Source: Lichenostomus cassidix
Lineage: Eukaryota > Chordata > Aves > Passeriformes > Meliphagidae
Reading direction: 5' to 3'
Assembly: GCA_008360975.2 (NCBI GenBank)
Contig: CM039182.1
Coordinates: 17,704,324-17,768,323 of the forward strand
DNA: 64,000 bases
The notes beneath the pieces are model-generated. The model was not told the origin of the DNA. It saw nothing but the letters and a program-made list of their open reading frames with translations, and made no database searches. Numbering within the stretch: position 1 is the first letter of the stretch; each line of letters starts with the position of its first letter. Positions 25,719 to 37,905 of the stretch are shown piece after piece. A program made the position numbers and the translations under genes.

Positions 25719-28700
25719 TCAGAGAGCAATGTTTCCTGGTTATGCTTCATCAACTGTGTTTCCAGATAGGAGGCTGCTTAATGGCAAGAATGCACAGTGC
25801 CAGCATACAAAATAGACCCAAAAGTCTTCCCTACCTGTCCCTATATGACAACCCAGACAGCTCTGTGTTTAGTGCTTCTGTTGTTACATTAAAACACCAG
25901 TGCTTTGTCTTTCTTCCCTGTACAAGTCACTGACAAAACAGTGTTCTGAAAATCATCTCAGAAGTGGGCTGCTTGTTCCAAATTACAGCAAATAACCTTG
26001 GAGCATCTATGTCAGTTGTATGACATTCTCTCTGATGTGCTTCTTAGTCAATAGTCCAGGTCCAATTTTCATATGCATGATTCCTGAAGTCTTGTAAAAA
26101 GAAAAAAAAGGTTGAGGGGAGCTCCAGGCTTGTCATGTTGGAAAGCTGTGCATGGGCCAGAGAGCACCACTGTAACTGCTGCTGCTGCAGAAGAAGAGCC
26201 AGGCCATGTGTACATCATCTTCCAACAGCGATGAGCCACTGCCAGGCTTCTCCGCTGACCTATGATTTCAGTCATTACAGAGCATCATCTGTGCACTTGT
26301 TTTTGCCTATTTGTTCATGCAAAGCTTGCCCAGAGGCACTCTTAAGTAGTCTGGGATGTGATCTGATTTGTCTTTAGGGTATGTTGAGCTTGTGAAGCTC
26401 GTTTTAGTTTTCCGTGGCTTTTGGATGAGATCACAGTACCAGAAACCGTTGTTTGCCTTTGTCCAGACATTGTGAAATGGGGAAGATTTAAATCAATGAG
26501 AAGCTGTTAAGCCAGTCAGTTTGAAAGATTACTGTTCTTCCAAAGCTCTCTATGCTTTACCACCAGAATTTTCCTATTACCCTTTTTCTCAGGGAAAGCT
26601 CTGACTCAATGACAATTTTTATTAGGCTCCCTTTTTAAATTAGTTACACAGAGTATCTGTACTACATCCAACACATAGTTCATGTGTTCAGAGTTTCTAA
26701 AATACAATCTTGTCTACTGAAGTAGCAGTTAGAAAACAATGACATTTACATTAGGCGTGCGAGAGATTAGAATGAGCTAATTAAATTGACCTTTAAATCT
26801 CTCCACCCTCTTGGAGACTGGGGCTAATCCTTGGCCTCCCACTGTGGAGATAAAAATTCGTGCTGTGAACATTTTAAGCAAAGTGGGCAGAGGAGGAAGA
26901 GCCTTACCAGCAGTTTGTCTTTGAAGAGGGGGGCAATACTTTTCCAGTTATAAATATAGCTTGCAGTTATGGTGTGAGTAGGGGGACAAGTTCTTCCTGT
27001 ACTTTAGTGGCTTTGCTCCATGTGTTTTCTTCGCAAAAATAGTTTTAATTGGAAAAAATAGCTCCAAACAGCTTGACTTGTTGCTCTTAGAAACAATCAA
27101 AGCCTCTCTGTAAATTAGCTTCACTTTTTGATATATGCTATTGGTATAACTAATATTATGAATAGTATCATTACTGTTATTTAATTACAGTAGGTTGCTA
27201 TTTTTATTGACCAATGTGCAAGGTAAAAATAGACTTCCAAAGGATAAAGCATTAGGTAGTGTTTTAGCTAGCTTCTAAGGACTCTTGAGGATGCTTCTTA
27301 CAAAGGATTTGCCTTGATATTTTGTGTCTTGGATTTTAAAAATGCTAATTATTGCAGAGCTTTATAAGAAAAAAAACCCCAAATTATATAAATAATGGAT
27401 GATTAAATGACAACAGTCAAAATTTAATTGTCAATGAGCAATTGACATTTCATGTAGTGAACCTTGCAGAGGATGAAAAATCCATTTAAATGTCAAAGTG
27501 GAATAAAGACAAGGATTTTGTACAAAACCCACTTTGATCACCTGGCATTCTGACCCTGTCCAAATGAGATCCTTCTAATACAATCAGATGAATACTTACA
27601 TGGATAAAAGAGGTTTGCAGAACTACAGAGGTGAGGGCTATGTTCAGGGAGATGGTAGCTCTGAGAAGGAATAAGATGACAAAGAGGACAAGAATTTAGC
27701 ACTAGTGAGACTTTCAGAATAGGAGTAACTGCACCCTAGGATAGATAAATTAGAAGGCATGAAAAGAAGATCAGAAAGAGGTCTAACTTCTTTTTGACAT
27801 CTGTTTATTTTATACCTGAAGCTAATACTATATATAATTTTGATGCTAGTAGTCTTTAAAAAGGAAAGTTGAAATTTGGATATAGAAAAATATGAAAAAA
27901 GTGTCAAAGGAATTTAAGGACATAGAGAATGCCATGTGGTTGGGAGTGACAGAGTCTGACCTGCTGCAATTATAGAACATTAGAGTTGAGAAATAAGTAA
28001 TGTGTGAGTATCTTTGCAGAAGAATACTAGGTACTAGGAAAAATAAATGTGAATGACCAGAAAAAGAAATAATTAAAATTCAAAATTAGACTCACCTTTT
28101 CAATAACACAAGTGGCTAAATACTTGAAAAACTACAATGCTCTTTTGAAGGTAGAAAAAATTCAAGACTGTCTTTCTGGAACTTACTTAATCCAAAAGTA
28201 GAGATTGGAGTTCAGTTTAGGAGCTGCTGGGTGAAATGAAATAGTTTCTGATGGGTAGCAGTTGTGTTGGATGCTAGTTTATGAATTTTTGTTGAAATCT
28301 CCAGAAGAAGCTCCTATGAATGTCACAGAATTGTGGATGAGGTCCTAAGAGCACCTATGGAAAGAAAATTTTCATTACTTAATCCATATTTATTGTAGGA
28401 AATAAAACTTTGTGCAGATTGCTGAGAGTTTGGGAAAGAAGATAGAGTGTGGGCCTATCGTGAAATTAAACAACCTTTCAGGTAATTTGGTAAAGAATAT
28501 GCTGTTCATGGGTGAAATGATGACATGTAATTTCCGTGTGCTGATTCACTTTTTTTTAATCAAGAACTCTCTGGGAAGTTAAGTACTAGTAAATGGTGTA
28601 GCTTTTAGTAATTTATATTTAAAACTTTTTTCTTTTTACTTCTATTATCTTATCAGAAATTAATTTTGTGTCATGGGACAAATTCTTTGTGATTTGTAGC

Positions 28701-29628
28701 CTCTCAGCACTGAAGATCAAATTAATATTTCTAGTTGCCTGCTACTCAGTGCAGTATGGGTGATATTTTTTATATTCATTTATGTAAGGGCACTTAAGCT
28801 TCCAGCCAGTGACTTGTCAGAGGGCAACTGTTTGGAAAAGAGGGGGAAGTATGTAAAAGAGAAATTTGACTAGTAGAGGTATCTGTGAGCTTGGCATGTT
28901 AAATGTGTCTTCAGTTGTATAAGTAATTACACAAGTAATTTAGGGTAGTCTTTAAGTGACCTCATAAAAGTATTCACACTTTAAAAGTACAAAACCTTTT
29001 CTTTCTCCTGAGACCAAAAAACCAGCAGGCACAAGATTAAAGCTTCACAAATGAGAAGTGAATGGGGAATTGGCAGAACACGCACACTCGGAGCAGGAGA
29101 CTTGCAGTGAGTTGCTAAGTGAAGCTGTTAAGTGGAACAGGGTATGCGTGGCTGACAGATGTTTTAATTGTGCCAGAGGACCAAGGCACACCGTGGAAGA
29201 GTTGGAGAAGGCTGGGAAAACCTGAAGAGGACAGGGCAGTCTGACCCTCATTTCTGTGAATTTTGAGCTCCCTAATGCAATTGTATAAACAGCTGATTTT
29301 TATTAACTTAATGGGGCTAATGCCTCCAACGTTGTACAGCTAGGGACTTGCTCTGCTGGCTCCTGGCATGGTAGGGAAGTGCTGTGTCATAGCAGTAAGG
29401 GATGGTGCAGGGGTGGTTAGAGCATCAAACCTGTGTCTCTTGGAGGGTAAGAGTTGGGCATTTATTTGTCTCTGTCTGAAGGATATCCTCCCTGTTCTGG
29501 CTTTGTGGCTCATAGATCTGTCTGTGCTAAGTGAGGAGTGGCTCATTTCCCATCTGTTCATATTCCACTTAGTCTTCCCCTAATTAAGAAGCAGAGCCAG
29601 AGGGAATTCAATCTGGTATTTGCCATGA

Positions 29629-29645
29629 TCTCTCTCTCTCTCTCT
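29629..29645. repeat. (TC)n microsatellite
   Basis: Eight TC units after ATGA, followed by TGTGTC. Short and unremarkable. Confidence 0.9.
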
Positions 29646-31671
29646 GTGTCTTTCCATTACCCCTCCCTCAACCCTGTTTTTATTTTCCTTTTGGAGAAGG
29701 GAGGTTAAGTTTCATTATTTATTTCCTCCCTAGTTCACTATAGATGCCTCACTTAAGAAGGAGATACTGTTGCCAGGGACCCCCAATGGGTCTCTCTTCA
29801 ATGAGTTTACTGCTGGACACAAGGAAGCAGAGGAACAGCCCTATGCTGCTCTCTTTAGACAGGTTTGATCAGCTTTGCTTCCAAGGATTTTGTGCACAGA
29901 TGTCTACAGTGCAACTTATCTTTCTTACTTTTTGTACAAATCATCACTGAAATTTATCTATGTGTTCTGGCAAAAGCTCTCTGGATCCCTAGGAGTGTTC
30001 TGCTATATATTATCTCAAAACTGCATTCAGCAGTAAAAGTCTGTACAATATGTCCAATAGGTGTGTGAACCAACAGGGCAGTACATTTCAAATAAATGCA
30101 TATTTTTACTATCTCTAATGAGCACTACTGCATAACTTTCTTATCATTGGCTGCATTAAGATGAAGTCCATTGACTTAAAAACTTGCACAGAATAACCCC
30201 AGAATAAATTAAACTTTTTTACTTATCTGGATATATCTAAAGTCTAACTTAAAAGTGAAATTTGACGCCGCATGTGGTGTTCCTGATATTTCTCACTAGC
30301 CACAGTTTTTTAATGGCTGTGCTTCGAAGTGGCTAAAGTGCAGGACCTTCTTGGCCATTTTGTATCTTAACTTACAAAATAAACATTTTCCAATGAAGAA
30401 TCTTTTCAATTCCAATATTTCTACTATTAACTTGTTAGTATTTGGCTCCATGAGATGCCTGAACAGTCTGAGTCAAACAAGTAAGTTAGCTTTACCTATG
30501 TCAAAAAGGAGGAATCATAGTGGGTTTAAAAAGCCATCTAATTTCCTCTTTGAAGGTGCTAAAATCTCCTAGTTTGATCCTTTCAGTGAAGCTGATTCTT
30601 GATCATACTTGTTAATGATGATTTACCAGTACAAGCCAGTTCTTGTCATCTCTCTACTTAAAGATTCATTGTTGTCATCACCAGGCAACAGTAGATGTAT
30701 TTTACTGAAGACTGATTTCTATCTATAAACAAATATAACTAGTATAGTTGAGAGACAGGGTATTTTGCAAGGTACCTGGAAGCTTTGTTTTAGAAGGAAT
30801 TTGAATTTTTGTTTGTTCACAGAAGTGAGAATTAACCATTGCAAATAAAACTGTCCACATACAAAATTCAGCTATGTATTAATGCAAGAAAGGGGCAATT
30901 ATCAATAATCTGCACAATATGATAGATTTTTTTTTTTGCTTTTTGCTTTTTAAACCACACTTATTTAACAAACTTGGGCAAGTATCAAAAAAAACCATCA
31001 AAAATAGTAATATTAAGTGATTAAGTGTCTTCCATGTTCCACATGCTTTTAAAGTTCAAAGTAACTACACTCTGTATTTGAAAAGTGCATTGTATTAAGA
31101 AAGTTATCACAAGAGTGGGGAGTTAGTAAAAATAAAGTGTCAAAGAGGTTGTTTAATTAGAGATTGTTTTTTATTTAAACATGTTTAATGTTTAAACATC
31201 TGATCTTAATTTAGTACTAGAGTCGAAGTATTGTAGAGAGGGCACTTGGGTTATCTGTGCATGTATGGAAAGATGCTCCTTAGCATAAAGTTTGTTGGTT
31301 TATTCTGACATATTAATATGCATGTGGTAAAATGATAACTGTGTGCATTCTTAATTAATCTTGATACCGATAACTAATAATAAAATAGCCATCAACTAAA
31401 AAACAAATGCATCACTATTTGTCACCCATTAAAACACTAAGAAAAAGTAAAGTGCAGCTAAATAATTACCCAGAGATAAATTATATTCTCTTGTTAGCAA
31501 CAATTTCAGTATGATAGTTGTACTTGCAAATTGACTTGTCATTATAGTTAGCAATCAGACAGAATAAATTTTCATTAGGGAAAAAAAGCTACTGCTGGAA
31601 AAACAGGGATGTGTAAAAAGTCTCTCTTTTCAAGGTTTTCTCAAGATGATTTAAGATATGGCTTTATTAAT

Positions 31672-32915
31672 GTCTTTTGGTGGAGAAATATTTCTTAATG
31701 CTTAATCTAAATCTCCTTTGGTGCAACTTAAAACTGTTTGCTCTTGTCCTATTGTTTGTTACCTGGGAGAAGAGATGATTCCCACCTGGCTGGAACCTTC
31801 TTTCAGGCAGTTGTAGAGAGCGATAAAGTCACCCCTGAGCCTCCTCTTCTCCAGGCTAAACACCCACAGCTCCCTCAGTTGCTCCTCACCAGACTCATGC
31901 TCCAGACCCTCACCAGCTCCACTGCCCTTCTCTGGACTCTCTCCAGCCCTCAGTGTCCTTGTAATGAGAGACCCAGAGCTGAACCCAGGATTCAAGGTGT
32001 GGCCCCACCAGTGCCAAGCACAGGGGAACGATTACTGCCCTAGTCCTGCTGGCCACACTATTGCTGAGCCAGGCCAGGATGCCATTGGCCTCTTGGCCAC
32101 CTGGGCACTCACTGGCTCATGTTCAGCTGCTGTTGACCAGCACTCCCAGGTCCTTTTCCAACTTGCATCTTTCCAGCCACTCTGTCCCCAGCCTGTAGCA
32201 CTGCAGGGGTTGTTGTGACTTGGCCTTGTTGAACCTCAGACCTCTGGCCTCTCCCCATCAATGCAGCCTGTCCAGATCCCCCTGCAGAGCCTTCCTGCCC
32301 TCCAGCAGATCAACACTCCCACCCAACTCAGTGTGTCTGCAGACTGACTGGGGGTGCCCTTGATCCCCTCATCTGGATCATTGATAAAGGTATTAAACAG
32401 ACCTGGGCCCAACACTGAGCCCTGGGGAGCTCCACTGGTGACCAGAGACAGCTGGATGCAATTCCATTCACCAACACCCTCTGGGCCTGGCTGTCCTGAC
32501 AGTTTTCTGCCCATCCAACACAGCACCCAGCCAAGCCATGAGCAGCCAGTTTCTGCAGGAGATGCTGTGGGAAATGGTGTCAAAGGCTTTACTAAGTCCA
32601 GGTAGACACAGCCAGAATCTTTCACTCATCCACTAAGAAGGTCACCCTGTCTCAGAAAGAGATCAGGTCAGTCAAGAAGGACCTGCCTTTCACAAACCTG
32701 TGCTGAGTGTGCCTCATCCCACGGTTGTCCTGCACATGCCATGTGATAGCACTCTAAAGGATCTGCTCCATGACCATCTCTGGCACCAAGGTCAGACTGA
32801 CAGGCCTGTAGTTCCCTGGATCTTCCTTCTGCATCTTCCAGTAGATGGGCATCACATTTTCTAACTTCCAGTCAGCTGGCATCTCTTTCATACCCAGTAC
32901 AACCCAGGCCTGTAT
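31672..32915 (-). mobile_element. CR1 LINE fragment (reverse-transcriptase and 3' region), antisense
   Basis: Read on the minus strand, this begins in the CR1 reverse-transcriptase domain: EMPADWKLENVMPI, then KEDPGNYRPVSLT near 32790-32830. It continues through [14 protein letters not shown] and FINDPDEGI (about 32350-32450) and into the CR1 3' region with its characteristic GCCTGGAGAAGAGGAGG-type sequence near 31830-31860. The two reverse-transcriptase blocks are in different frames, and FADD is degraded to SADT, so the copy is dead. The block is much more GC-rich than its surroundings. The 5' end is truncated as usual for CR1; the typical 3' terminus with short 8-bp repeats is missing, the similarity stopping around 31672. 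Confidence 0.9.
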
Positions 32916-35877
32916 TTCACTAAAATATGAAAATCTTTTCATGACGGGTATTAAAATACACCTTAAAAATATTAGAAAATTTGAGTTCAGGTCCTTCACA
33001 TTTTCCTCCTTCTCCTCCTTCAGATGTTCCATGGCAGACTAGCCAAATACCCTCTTTTGCAGCTTTTTATAGCTAAACAACTTAAGTCTCCTGCCAAGTT
33101 AATTACTTTCAAGGTTTATATTATATGGATTACAGTTTGAAGACTAGAGTTCTGTGTGAAAAATACATTCAGAAAACTGTGGTTACTGCTTTATTGCAAT
33201 AGTTAACCTCAGAATAATGTACCCTTTTCTGCTGGGAACAATAACAAGTAATTACTCACTAGCCTTTATTATTACTAACTGAATTATAGCCTAATAATTT
33301 AGCAGTAGTGGAATTCACTACATACACTAATGGTTACCCATGTGTTCACTTTTTTAAAATAAAAGTAATTATTATATTACATCATATTTTCAATTTGTGA
33401 TGAAGGCTGAATTTGTATTCTCTTTTGGCTTTTAACTTCTGTTATCAGCTCTTCATCTTGAACTATTAAATTTAGGCCTAGAAGCAAAACCAAGTTGTGA
33501 CTCTAGAGCACAAAGGGTTTCTACCACTAACTCTACAATTCAGTTTGAAAATTAATGGAGTACCAGTATCAAGTGTAGCATTAAGAAAATTTAATTGGTT
33601 TGTGATACTTGTTCCCTTTAATGGAATTCAGTACGTAAAAACTTTTCAGTGGTAGAGTGGTGGGAAATGAATTTCAACAGAAAATATCTGAAAACAGGCA
33701 AAGAAGACTGCTGTAATACTTAAATTCTCTATGCTCTTCTATACCATGTGTGGTGATGGTGTACCAGGACTTATATCTGTTAAAATTGGCTGTCCAAAAG
33801 CAGCACAGAGAAGGAGCTGTAATGTCTCCAGTGGTGTCCTTAAAGCTCTGTTCTGATTAGTCTAGAAAAGTTGTTGATTTATAAACCTTAGGGAAGCATC
33901 CACTTCCTTTCTTTCACTGGTGAATAGAGGGGATAATGGAGAAAGATGTCACTTTTTATCATAGACATTAGTAATTATTCTAGCTCATTGTACAAGCATA
34001 GAAATATACAGAAAGAAGTGCAAAAGATTTATTTCTCCTACATGTCATAATTAAGGTTTTCATTCTAATAAGCCCTTGTAGAGCTGTGTGATTTTAGATG
34101 ATTTACTGTTATTCCTGCTACTCATGAGTATTTCTGTTGAACTAAGTAACCTTATGGGAAAATGGTTTTGTTTCATGTTAAATTGATTTCAGAAAGCACC
34201 CTAGAGTTGGGATAAATTTTACAGTGCTTGAAGGCCTGTTGAAATCAATGGATCTCCAAAATACAGAGACATAATTGTATGTGTTCAAGTGTCTTCTTAA
34301 ACTGGGGGCTATGGTTGTCCTAATTTCTTGGTTGAGGTTATTACTTTATAATAATTACTGACCTTCTGTCACAGGGGCTGAATCTGCATGTCCAGCTCCT
34401 GCTGAAGTCCATAGGGTGTGTGAACAGATTTAACAATGGTTAAAACTTCAAGTAAAACATAGGTTGTACAAAAATAAAATTGTGTGGGTTTGGTACCTGA
34501 GTGTGGTAGATGAAGTCTATTGGTGGTTGCTGTCTTAAAGCATCATTGTTCTTTCAGTGTAAATCTGTTTTGTGACTTAGTTCATGGTGCCTTAACAAAC
34601 CACACAAACATCTCATTCTGGAACTGTTGGAGCTGAACTTTTGCTGTTTAGGAATATGCAAAGTTTGCATTTATATATATAAAATTTTATTAAAATGTTC
34701 TTTGAAAATAAAATGGCTTTTCACCTAGCAGGGAGAACATTTTGCTATGTGAATGTGGAAAGAGAGGAGGTGTATTTCAATTTAGCAAGAGCTGTTTGTG
34801 CAGCATGGTACAATGAGGGATGATAGCAGGAGCTGGGGTTCTCTGCTATGAGTAGGGATATACCAGATGGTTACTGCAAGTGTGTTTCATAAACATAGAA
34901 ATGTTCCAGTAGTCTATAATTAACTTGTTTAACCTTTACAGACTATGTCCATATTTATGGAAATACATGAGGGGTCCAAAAACGTCATTGTTTTCTCATG
35001 GCTGTGTTACTGCTGTTACTACTTTTTTTGTTTTTTTTTTTTTAAGGTGCAATTCAAGTATATAACAATTGGCAAAAATTCTTACAGGTAAAGAAAGATG
35101 TTTCCAGGCAAAACCAAGTTGTTCCACTTAGTCTAATTTTTTTTGTTTGTTTGTATAAATATAAAGAAATCTAACCTGAATACTGCTTATTCTCTGAAGA
35201 AGCAGAGGGCTTCTCTTGCTTCTGTTGAAGAACTAGTAATTTTAAACTTCAGTCAAAAATGGTCCTTAATGTCTGGCAGTTTTTCTTCTAAATGCTGTAT
35301 AGTGATTAACTTATTTTCCTCTCTTGAGACAGTATGGAGGTAGGCCTGTTTTACAGAAGGAGGCACTGTACAATATTATTTGCATAACTCTAGATATGAA
35401 ATCAGTCAAATAGTTCTGTTACTAGAACTCAGAAATGTAGCTGTGATCTTGCACTGTCTCAAGAGCAAATTCTGCTAGCTTTAAAGTGAAACTGTAACTA
35501 TGGATGAATCCTCTATTTATATTTATTTTGGCGAAACAGGGTGTTCCTTCTGGATTTCTAATTACTGTGTGTTTTCTTCCCAAAAGCTTATAATGTATAT
35601 GTATCACAGTCCAATAAATTCTCATTAAACGTTGAGAATGAGTTTTGAACCACTGATGAGCTGTATCTTCCTCCTCAACATGCTTTTCTTCTTAGAATAT
35701 TTTTGAAGTATTTTCTCGAGATAATGTAGTCTGAATACAAGCTTTGCGGAATTCAGCTTGATGCAGATGTATTGGAGAATATTTTAAAATAAATGTAAAT
35801 TGTTTCTATTTGCTCTAAATAAAATTTACGTGCTTTTGTCTGACTTGATGCTTTTTTTGTTTTAAATCAATTGACAG

Positions 35878-36030
35878 AATTCATTGACAAGAAGTGCACC
35901 CCTTGCCAATGATTCCCAAGCACGCAGTGGTGCCCGCTTTCATACATCTTACGACAAAAGATATATCATCAAAACTATAACAAGTGAAGATGTAGCAGAA
36001 ATGCACAACATACTGAAGAAGTACCATCAG
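35878..36030 (+). CDS. PIP4K2A: PIP4K2A exon 4 (ATP-binding loop and lysine)
   Basis: 153 nt, 51 codons, phase 0 to phase 0, about residues 114-164, from [18 protein letters not shown] to [23 protein letters not shown] is the PIPK equivalent of the glycine-rich nucleotide loop followed by the invariant lysine (YIIK, Lys145 by recalled numbering). That lysine contacts the ATP phosphates, and [16 protein letters not shown] is the following helix. Counting codons from exon 2 places this lysine at exactly 145 if exon 1 has 48 codons. The donor is the non-optimal GTAATA. Retention of intron 4 would add about 22 codons and stop at 36094. One difference recalled from the human protein is PLA for PLP near residue 123. 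Confidence 0.97.
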
Positions 36031-36837
36031 GTAATATATGAACTCTACCGAGGTGTGGGTTGTCTTCTTAAATTTTATAATGCCAATCTTCTTTAGAGTA
36101 TTAAAATTTTTAAATTAATAATTACAGAAAAATAGTCACTTCAGACTTTTCCCCATTTGCATCAGCAATTTATTGTATGTCTGTAATTCACAAGAACAGA
36201 CTTCTCTAAAAATCTGTGCTGGCTTTTCATAAAAAGGTGTATCTGCACGATAAAGATAACTTGGAGGTTATAAGCTCCTTTGCCTTACTAGGAAGGTGGT
36301 CTTTCTTTTGGCTAGTGGACTCCCAGGCTTGAAGATACTTTATTCTGGGCTTGTTTGGAAATGTCTGTGTACATGTGTATGAATGCTGCAGGTGACCTTC
36401 TTTCTGGTTTGATCAATGAGAGTTCTGTGTTTCACAACAGATACGAGAAATTGAAAGTTGGATATAATAAATGTTAAAATCCTGCTATTAAAAAAATTTG
36501 TTTTGATTATGTGAATTTTCGTACACAACAGTGAAGTTAAAAGTGAGCAGTGGAGATCCCTGAGATCAGCCTTGATAGCTGCCATACTGTGCTGCTGTAC
36601 AGTTTGTGTGGTTGGCACAGAGGGGAGCAGAACCTGGGAACTACAAAAAGCCTTCATAAAATGAGTGCTAGTTTTCTTAGCCCCTTATCTCTCAGAATTA
36701 GTTCTAAAGCTGCAGAAGTCAGAAAAGCCTCTAAAAAAATCGCCTAAAATATGCTGCACAATAGGAGGGGGATTTTGTGCCTCTTTCAGTCTTCCTTCTC
36801 ACTTTCTGTGGATTGGAATTCCAGGTAAAGATTTAAG

Positions 36838-36920
36838 GATGTTTGGGGTTGGGTTTTTTTAATTGTTGTTTACGTAGCTTATTTTTTGTTTCGCGATGTT
36901 TTTGTTTGTTGTAGGGTTTT
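36838..36920 (+). repeat. T/G-rich simple tract
   Basis: Begins GGATGTTTGGGGTTGGGTTT and continues as T runs with scattered G to about 36920. Confidence 0.75.
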
Positions 36921-37871
36921 TTTAAATACATTATTTTTGTAAAACCAGTTTTAACTTCTGAGGTGGGAGGCCAAAGCATTCTTTCAGGGTGCTTGGAATT
37001 AAAGGTCTTGCCAGCCATGTTTCTGCACCATGAAGGGAGATCTCTGAAGGCCTTCCAAGTCCAGAGTAACTCGGGAAGCCTTCAGGAAGTTAGATGTGAA
37101 CTCTTTTCTCTCTTCCTGTGGTGTTCTTATGTTTAAATAACATGTAGGACCATCGTGTGTTTGTTTTAATGTGAATAAATGTAACTATCAAAAATACTAT
37201 TTGGAAATCTAATGACAGTTTTACTAAAGAAAATTTTAAGCTATTATCTAACTGTAATTTGGGGTTAATTTTTATGTGAGTTTTCAAGCATAAAATTTTA
37301 GCTTTGATCTGAAAGGGTTTGATCTGTGAAGCAGTACAGCAGAATTAAAGTTTTAGTCTGTTTCATATTTGGCATTAGAAGCTAGTATTAATGATCCAGA
37401 TTTTGATACTTAATCCATCTGAAAAGTCATTTTGTTTTCAAAACAGTAATCTTTCAAGTGTCAGTGAAGACAGTGCTAACATTGAATGAATGAACTTAAT
37501 AATTTGGAGTCTTTTTTCATTAATGCTTTCCAACATCAGGGTTCATAATAGGCTAGGTTACGAGGAATAATGATCTGAAATTTATCTCTACCAGGTGCCT
37601 AATTTCACTTTATAGTGGAAAATCTTTCATATAAAAAAGATCTCATTGGTGCCGCCAAGAGATTCATAAAGATACAACTTGTATTTCTTTTTCTCAGAAC
37701 TTGAGAGCACTTGACAAAACTGTAAACATAGAAGCATTCAAGTACAAAGACAGTTTAATAATTGGACTTTTTAATTGAAATAAATTTATTTCAGTATCTT
37801 CATCAATGTACTGAACAAGATCTAAATTAAATCCACTAGCTCTAATGACAACTGACAGTGTCCTCTGTGTT

Positions 37872-37905
37872 GCTGCTGGAAAGTGAATGCTGCTGGAAAG
37901 TGAAT
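37872..37905. repeat. Perfect 17-bp tandem duplication
   Basis: GCTGCTGGAAAGTGAAT occurs twice head to tail with no mismatch, indicating a recent slippage or duplication event. Confidence 0.95.

Larger units (their letters stand above)
19519..35877 (+). other. PIP4K2A: PIP4K2A intron 3
   Basis: 16.4 kb, the largest complete intron here. Donor GTAAGT; the acceptor AATCAATTGACAG has a poor pyrimidine stretch directly before it, with the T-rich run lying about 20 nt upstream. Contents: a 12-bp inverted repeat (22448-22501), a T17 tract with minus-strand AATAAA (22532-22565), a T/G tract (23838-23900), an antisense open frame (25332-25718), a TC microsatellite (29629-29645) and a CR1 LINE fragment (about 31672-32915). 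The rest is AT-rich with nothing identifiable. Confidence 0.93.

Noticed and set aside
31738..32605. Plus-strand open frames in the GC-rich block
   Set aside because: They are shadows of the antisense CR1 element.
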